From the NCBI RefSeq assembly GCF_023856365.1, contig NC_064548.1, forward strand, positions 18,338,461 through 18,402,460: a DNA stretch of 64,000 nt. The letters are read 5' to 3'. Shown one piece after another: positions 61,321 through 64,000 of this stretch (its first letter is position 1; every line of letters begins with the position of its first letter). The position numbers and the translations under genes are program-made. The notes under the pieces are model-generated. The model was not told the origin of the DNA. It made no database searches and saw nothing but the letters and a program-made list of their open reading frames with translations. The DNA comes from Brienomyrus brachyistius. Taxonomy: Eukaryota; Chordata; Actinopteri; Osteoglossiformes; Mormyridae.

Positions 61321-62137
61321 GACATCATCCTTAAGAGGGAGTCTTGCAGCTGATATTCCAGAGATGAACACACACATTTAGCAGTCTTGACCGGGCTTCC
61401 CCTGACTCCCCAAAGGTGTGTCACGATTTATGGAGATGGCAGCCAAGACAGGGACATGGGGAAGGTGGACAGGCTGTTTCCATGGCCACATAGCTGCGAT
61501 GCGATTCCGGGAGGCTTCCTCCATGCCGGCTCCCAGGACTCTTCCACAGTTTAATGGGCTCAGGCAGTAGGAATGTGACATCCTGTTCAATTTCATGAGA
61601 GCAATGGGCTACTTCTGTAGCTTTCCGGAAGTTCTGTGTGCATATGTGTTCGGGAGTGTTTCCGATGTTTCCAAGCTTAATTACCCTGCAGTCGCTTCCC
61701 TTTGTGCTCCACACCAGCTATATCGTCTTAGGTATAACAGTCAAGGTTTAATTTGCAGTGACTCTGGCCTCAGCATAAGAAAGCACGCTGTGTGCTCCAG
61801 TCGCTCACGACCATGAGATGGCTGCTTGCATTCACTTTCTGTTATGCGGGCAATTATCCTCAGCTCTGCAGCAACGAGATAGAGGCAGCCCCAAGCTAAC
61901 AGACAGCCTCCAGCAGATCAACAGCCCCAGCAATGTCCGCCCTGTCACAGACAAGGATATCACCCCCATCTCTTCTGTCACAACAAGCCTGGGAGTTTAG
62001 CATGACCCTTATTTACCCCCCGATGCCCTACAGACAGCTCTGGAATAAAGAAAACTGAGAGATATCATCGAGCTGAAATGTCTCACTACACCACAAGCTG
62101 ACAAATGTGTGTGCAGAAATGCTGTGCAGGTTTCAGA
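61321..62137. other. intergenic, nothing recognised
   Basis: Several overlapping open frames under 100 codons, none with motifs I recognise and none with matching splice sites. Confidence 0.4.
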
Positions 62138-62290
62138 TTCAGGTTCAGAAAGTGCAATTCCAGACCAAGATTTTGTTTCAACCAACCTGTTGAGTACTTC
62201 GTGATTGTGGATCATTATACTCAACTGGTTGGTTGAAAGAAAATCTTGGTCTGGATTTGTACTTTCTGAACCTGAACTTTCCAACTCTGG
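62138..62290. mobile_element. inverted-repeat element, copy 1
   Basis: Left arm TTCAGGTTCAGAAAGTGCAA... continues through CCAGACCAAGATTTTGTTTC to CAACCTGTTGAGTA; the right arm is its near reverse complement (TACTCAACTGGTTGGTTGAA through CTGAACCTGAA). The arms are about 60 bp each with a short loop, like a foldback MITE. Confidence 0.8.
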
Positions 62291-62401
62291 TGCTGTCAAG
62301 GACCAGCAAACTTAATCAACAAATTACAACTCATTCATACAAAACCCATGGGCTATTAATGAAAGGATCTCAGTTAGCCATCAATTAGCCAAAGACCTGA
62401 A

Positions 62402-62553
62402 CCAGAGTTTGAAAATTCAGGTTTAGAAAGTACAAATCCAAGATTTTGTTTCCACCAACCAGTTGAGTCACAGACATGGAATATGCAACATGTTGGTTGA
62501 AACAAGATCCTAATCTGGATTTGTACTTTCCAGACCTGAAATTTCCACCTCTG
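62402..62553. mobile_element. inverted-repeat element, copy 2
   Basis: A second foldback copy of the element at 62138-62290 (left CCAGAGTTTGAAAATTCAGG, right CAGACCTGAAATTTCCACCT) about 110 bp downstream in the same orientation. It differs from copy 1 by scattered substitutions and small deletions. Confidence 0.8.
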
Positions 62554-62590
62554 ACCAGAACTGAAGATTCTTTTTCTTGTCTTTGATGTT

Positions 62591-62690
62591 CCAGATGAGT
62601 GATTCCCAACTTGATCTTTGGGGACCCACAGACAATCCACAATTTTGCTCCCTCCCAGCTTCTGTAGAGCAAAAACATGGACACTCTGTA
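62591..62690 (-). mobile_element. fragment related to the hAT MITE at 12556-12732
   Basis: GTGATTCCCAACTTGATC, GGGGACCCACAGACAATCCA and TTTTGCTCCCTCCCAGCTTC match the terminal and sub-terminal parts of the 12.5-kb MITE. One end appears lost. Confidence 0.6.
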
Positions 62691-62730
62691 AGACCCACTG
62701 TGTCTAGACAAAAATTCATTCCAAGATCTG

Positions 62731-62804
62731 CCCATTCCAGCACCTACCAATTCCAGCACCTGCCCATTCCACTACTTGCCCATTCCAGCACCTGCCCTTT
62801 CCAG
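62731..62804. repeat. 16-bp tandem repeat
   Basis: Unit CATTCCAGCACCTGCC repeated about 4.5 times with a few substitutions. The last partial unit contains the target site of the adjoining hAT element. Confidence 0.85.
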
Positions 62805-63122
62805 CAGGGATGGATTATGGGTTGTGTGGGCCCCTGGGCAAAACGTTCGCGAGCCCCCCCCCCCCCCCCCCCCCACCACCACCAGCACCACCACCACAAC
62901 CACCACAATTCAAGGGCCCTTGGCAGCCAAACGCCCTCCCTATAGGGTCAGGGGCGCTTGTAGGCAGAGGATCAAAGAATGTAGGCCCTCTAAAATAGAC
63001 AAACAAATATACATTGTTGATAAGCGTTGCAAATTGTTTTGGGCTAGGGGCCCCACGGGCCCCCTGCACCCCAAGGACCCCTGGGCAGCGGCCCCACTGA
63101 CCCGGTCCGTAATCCGTCCCTG
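62805..63122. mobile_element. complete hAT-type MITE with 8-bp duplication
   Basis: A 318-bp element begins CAGGGATGGATTATGGG and ends, reverse-complemented, CAGGGACGGATTACGGACC. It has sub-terminal GGGCCCCTGGGCA inverted blocks. It is flanked by the perfect 8-bp repeat CTTTCCAG (62797-62804 and 63123-63130). Inside are a 21-bp C run and a CCACCACCA tract. No transposase is encoded. Confidence 0.93.
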
Positions 63123-63130
63123 CTTTCCAG

Positions 63131-64000
63131 TACGCTGTGGCTTTTGGAAATGACAGGCATCACACTCAGCAGAAATCATTCCATCTAGGTGGCCCAAGCA
63201 CTTACTATCCCAATGGTCATTTTTTCTTCTTTTAGGAACTTTATTTACTTCACATATCTGTTAGTCTAGAGTGCTCTCCTGCAACTTTAAAATGTGCATT
63301 TTTCCTGGTAAAGATAAATATTTTTTTATTCAGAAAACAAAACCACTGTACCAAGAACACTGATTGCAATGTAGTGAAAATAAAAAAGCATTTAGAGTTG
63401 ATTTATTCACCATACTTGCATGCAAAATTTAATGCCTTTAATGCTGATGGAAGCCTGCTGTGATAAGTCAGTAAGATGCTGGGTTGAATATCTTTGCTAT
63501 TAAACATCCAGTTCAGTTTAGACAGAGGAGTTTTCAAAGCCTTTCTTCGCATCCAGCTGTTTTCCAGCATCTTATTTATACAGTGTATTTATACAGTGTA
63601 TTTATACAGTGTATTTTCACATACAAAAATGTTGCGCCTCTTTATCAGCTGCACATAAGAAACTGCCCTCTTTCAAATCTGAACTTTCAACTTTGCAGTA
63701 CTGTACTTCCTGAAACACTGTAACACCTGTTTCCTGTTGAATACGTTCGTACGTTCCTCACCACAGACCTTAAACCACAGCAGCCTCCAGTTGCAGGGAT
63801 GGTTTATGCACTTTTGTACTTTGACAAAGACAAAGTGATTGGGGGGGGGGGGTGTCTGCATTCGTTACTTGGTGTAGAAATATCTAGTGAGTGATTTTGC
63901 ACACGTGCTTGAATATGCCAGTGATGAACTAATCACAGCCACTGCCAGGATGAAAGGGGCACATTTGGAAATCGATGATCTTTTTTCTGTTAGGCAGGAG
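63131..64000. other. intergenic, nothing recognised
   Basis: No exon recognised. Holds a 15-bp repeat TATTTATACAGTGTA in three copies (about 63567-63616) and a G run near 63841-63852. Confidence 0.4.

Overview
This is a stretch of vertebrate, almost certainly teleost, nuclear genome. Genes are split into many short exons with GT-AG introns. Intergenic DNA is full of microsatellites and short fish-type transposons (tRNA-headed SINEs ending in GGATGG repeats, hAT-type MITEs, a Tc1 remnant, a LINE remnant). I recognise four protein-coding genes by reading exons, splice sites and reading-frame phase.

Layout. (1) About 1570-2361, plus strand: the last three coding exons of dermatopontin (dpt); its first exon lies off the left edge. 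(2) About 3-19 kb: non-coding and repeat-rich, with a 13-copy, 54-bp minisatellite (8479-9177), a hAT MITE with a perfect 8-bp target-site duplication (12556-12732) and CTCF-like motifs. (3) 19427-23140, minus strand: a complete five-exon mpc2 (mitochondrial pyruvate carrier 2; 129 aa) with a CCAAT/GC-box promoter. (4) 24647-37043, minus strand: a complete 25-exon coagulation factor V (f5), whose exon phases all join to one 2,098-aa frame with architecture A1-A2-B-A3-C1-C2. (5) 41405-50488, minus strand: a complete seven-exon ccdc80-family gene (903 aa, three P-DUDES/DUF4174 domains). (6) About 50.5-64 kb: no gene that I can recognise; a TATC microsatellite, SINEs, an inverted-repeat element pair and a second hAT MITE with an 8-bp duplication.

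dpt, mpc2 and f5 all have human counterparts in band 1q24, so that part is a conserved syntenic block. CCDC80 in human is on chromosome 3, so a ccdc80 gene directly upstream of f5 is either a fish paralogue or a rearrangement. dpt and ccdc80 encode extracellular-matrix proteins, f5 a plasma procofactor and mpc2 a mitochondrial inner-membrane carrier subunit. They do not form a pathway; their proximity reflects ancestral gene order.

I found no convincing undescribed system. The best leads are the apparent loss of the last thrombin-cleavage arginine in factor V, its lineage-specific glycosylated B-domain repeats, a GC-AG intron in f5, the ccdc80 placement, and several cleanly bounded young transposon insertions.
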